This document shows, piece after piece, positions 62,986-64,000 of a stretch of 64,000 nt of DNA. The notes beneath the pieces were generated by a model. It was not told the DNA's origin. It was given only the letters and a program-made list of their open reading frames with translations, and did no database searches. The first letter of the stretch is position 1. Each line of letters starts with the position of its first letter. The stretch spans positions 62,001 to 126,000 of the forward strand of contig PCAK01000033.1 of NCBI GenBank assembly GCA_002730525.1, in the 5' to 3' direction. The DNA is from Acidobacteriota bacterium. GTDB taxonomy: Bacteria; Acidobacteriota; Vicinamibacteria; Vicinamibacterales; UBA823. A program made the position numbers and the translations under genes.

Positions 62986-64000
62986 ATGGCCGACTACAAA
63001 CAGGCGGGCGTCGATATCGACGCGGGCAACGAGGCGGTGCGGCGGATCCGCGATCTCGCGCGCAGTACCTTCACACCGGGTGTCCTCTCGGAGATCGGCT
63101 CGTTCGGTGGACTGTTCCGGCCGGACCTTGGCGGGATGGACGAGCCGGTGCTCGTGTCGAGCGCCGATGGGGTCGGGACCAAGCTGAAGGTGGCTTTCCT
63201 GGCCGGTCGGCATGACACGGTCGGTATCGACCTCGTCAATCACTGCGTCAACGACATTCTGGTGCAGGGCGCCGCACCGCTGTTCTTCCTCGACTACCTG
63301 GCGACGGGCCGGCTGGCACCCGACGTCGTGACGCTCGTGGTCGAGGGCATGACGATCGCGTGCCGTGACAACGGTTGCGCGCTCCTCGGTGGCGAAACGG
63401 CCGAGATGCCCGGATTCTATGGCGACGGTGAGTACGACCTGGCGGGTTTCATCGTTGGCGTTGTCGATCGGGCGCGGCTGCTCGACGGCCGCGCGATTGC
63501 GTCCGGCGACCGCGTGGTCGGCCTCTCGTCATCCGGGTTGCATACCAATGGCTACTCGCTGGCCCGTCGCATCGTCTTCGATGAACTCGGGCTAGGCGTC
63601 GACGCCCACATCAGCGAGGTCGGCCACACCGTGGCGGACGCGTTGCTCAGCCCGCATCGGTCCTATGCCCGCGTGGTCCGTCCGTTGCTCGACGGCGGGC
63701 TGGTGAAGGGATTGGCCCACGTGACGGGCGGAGGGGTGACCGAGAACTTGCCACGCGTGCTGCCTGAGGGCACCGGCGCCGTGGTCGACCGGGCCGCGTG
63801 GGCCGTGCCCCCGATCTTTTCCTGGCTGCAGCAGCACGGCGGGATCGCCGACGACGAGATGTACCGGACGTTCAACATGGGGCTCGGGCTCCTCGCGGTC
63901 GTCGCGCCCGCGCAGGTCGACGAGGTGCTCGCAATGCTGGCCGCGCACGGTGAACCGGCGGCTGCGGTCGTCGGCGAGATCGTGGCGGGTGACCAGCGGG
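62986..64000 (+). CDS. purM: Phosphoribosylformylglycinamidine cyclo-ligase, C-terminus beyond the window
   Basis: 338 codons are present and the frame is open at the window edge; the family is about 345 residues, so only the last few are missing. [91 protein letters not shown] and [20 protein letters not shown] are PurM motifs. It closes FGAM to aminoimidazole ribonucleotide with ATP. purN may follow outside the window. Confidence 0.96.
   Translation, partial: MADYKQAGVDIDAGNEAVRRIRDLARSTFTPGVLSEIGSFGGLFRPDLGGMDEPVLVSSADGVGTKLKVAFLAGRHDTVGIDLVNHCVNDILVQGAAPLFFLDYLATGRLAPDVVTLVVEGMTIACRDNGCALLGGETAEMPGFYGDGEYDLAGFIVGVVDRARLLDGRAIASGDRVVGLSSSGLHTNGYSLARRIVFDELGLGVDAHISEVGHTVADALLSPHRSYARVVRPLLDGGLVKGLAHVTGGGVTENLPRVLPEGTGAVVDRAAWAVPPIFSWLQQHGGIADDEMYRTFNMGLGLLAVVAPAQVDEVLAMLAAHGEPAAAVVGEIVAGDQR

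Overview
The window is GC-rich, gene-dense chromosomal DNA with no tRNA, rRNA, CRISPR array or insertion sequence that I can see. Carboxypeptidase-regulatory-like and TonB-receptor proteins, the gene content and the style of the sigma54 two-component pair suggest an Acidobacteriota member, probably a Vicinamibacteria-type soil or sediment bacterium. That assignment is inference from gene style, not from a marker gene. Many short spacers carry extended -10 elements (TGnTAnnnT), and several sit so close to the start codon that the mRNA would be nearly leaderless.

Layout. 1-6.4 kb: a transporter tail, a DUF3047 lipoprotein, lutABC lactate oxidation genes, a Gfo/Idh/MocA oxidoreductase and a rhamnulokinase-like kinase, plausibly a deoxysugar/lactate catabolic operon. 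6.4-15 kb: an aminotransferase, an M23 peptidase lipoprotein, DUF1015-serC, a TonB-dependent receptor and a zinc-ribbon rhomboid protease. 15-22.4 kb (minus strand): pcnB, polA, a frameshifted secreted carboxypeptidase-regulatory-like protein, a ZIP metal transporter, and a scar where a TonB-like N-terminus abuts a VWA-protein C-terminus. 22.4-29.8 kb: a methyltransferase diverging from inositol-3-phosphate synthase, acetyl-CoA synthetase, and a co-translated mcmA-oppD-oppF set. 29.8-36.5 kb: a small conserved protein behind a consensus promoter, gpmI-eno, and a secreted protein/outer-membrane barrel pair.

36.5-48.4 kb is the most distinctive part. A PDZ-containing membrane histidine kinase and a sigma54-activator response regulator converge on an apparent minus-strand operon: STAS protein, decaprenyl-phosphate phosphoribosyltransferase-like UbiA protein, a protein with a disordered tail, and four GT4 glycosyltransferases in an A-B-B-A arrangement. 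A GG-N10-GC (sigma54-like) element lies upstream of the STAS gene. I propose, without proof, a sigma54-controlled surface-glycan locus.

48.5-64 kb holds rpsU and a purine biosynthesis cluster (purD, E, B, S, Q, L, F, M), interrupted by RNA-modification genes (mtaB, rlmN), an M16 peptidase, a WalJ-type metallo-hydrolase with an apparent AUU start, and a HEAT-repeat protein translationally coupled to purF. Together the purine genes cover most of the PRPP-to-AMP pathway; purM runs off the window end.
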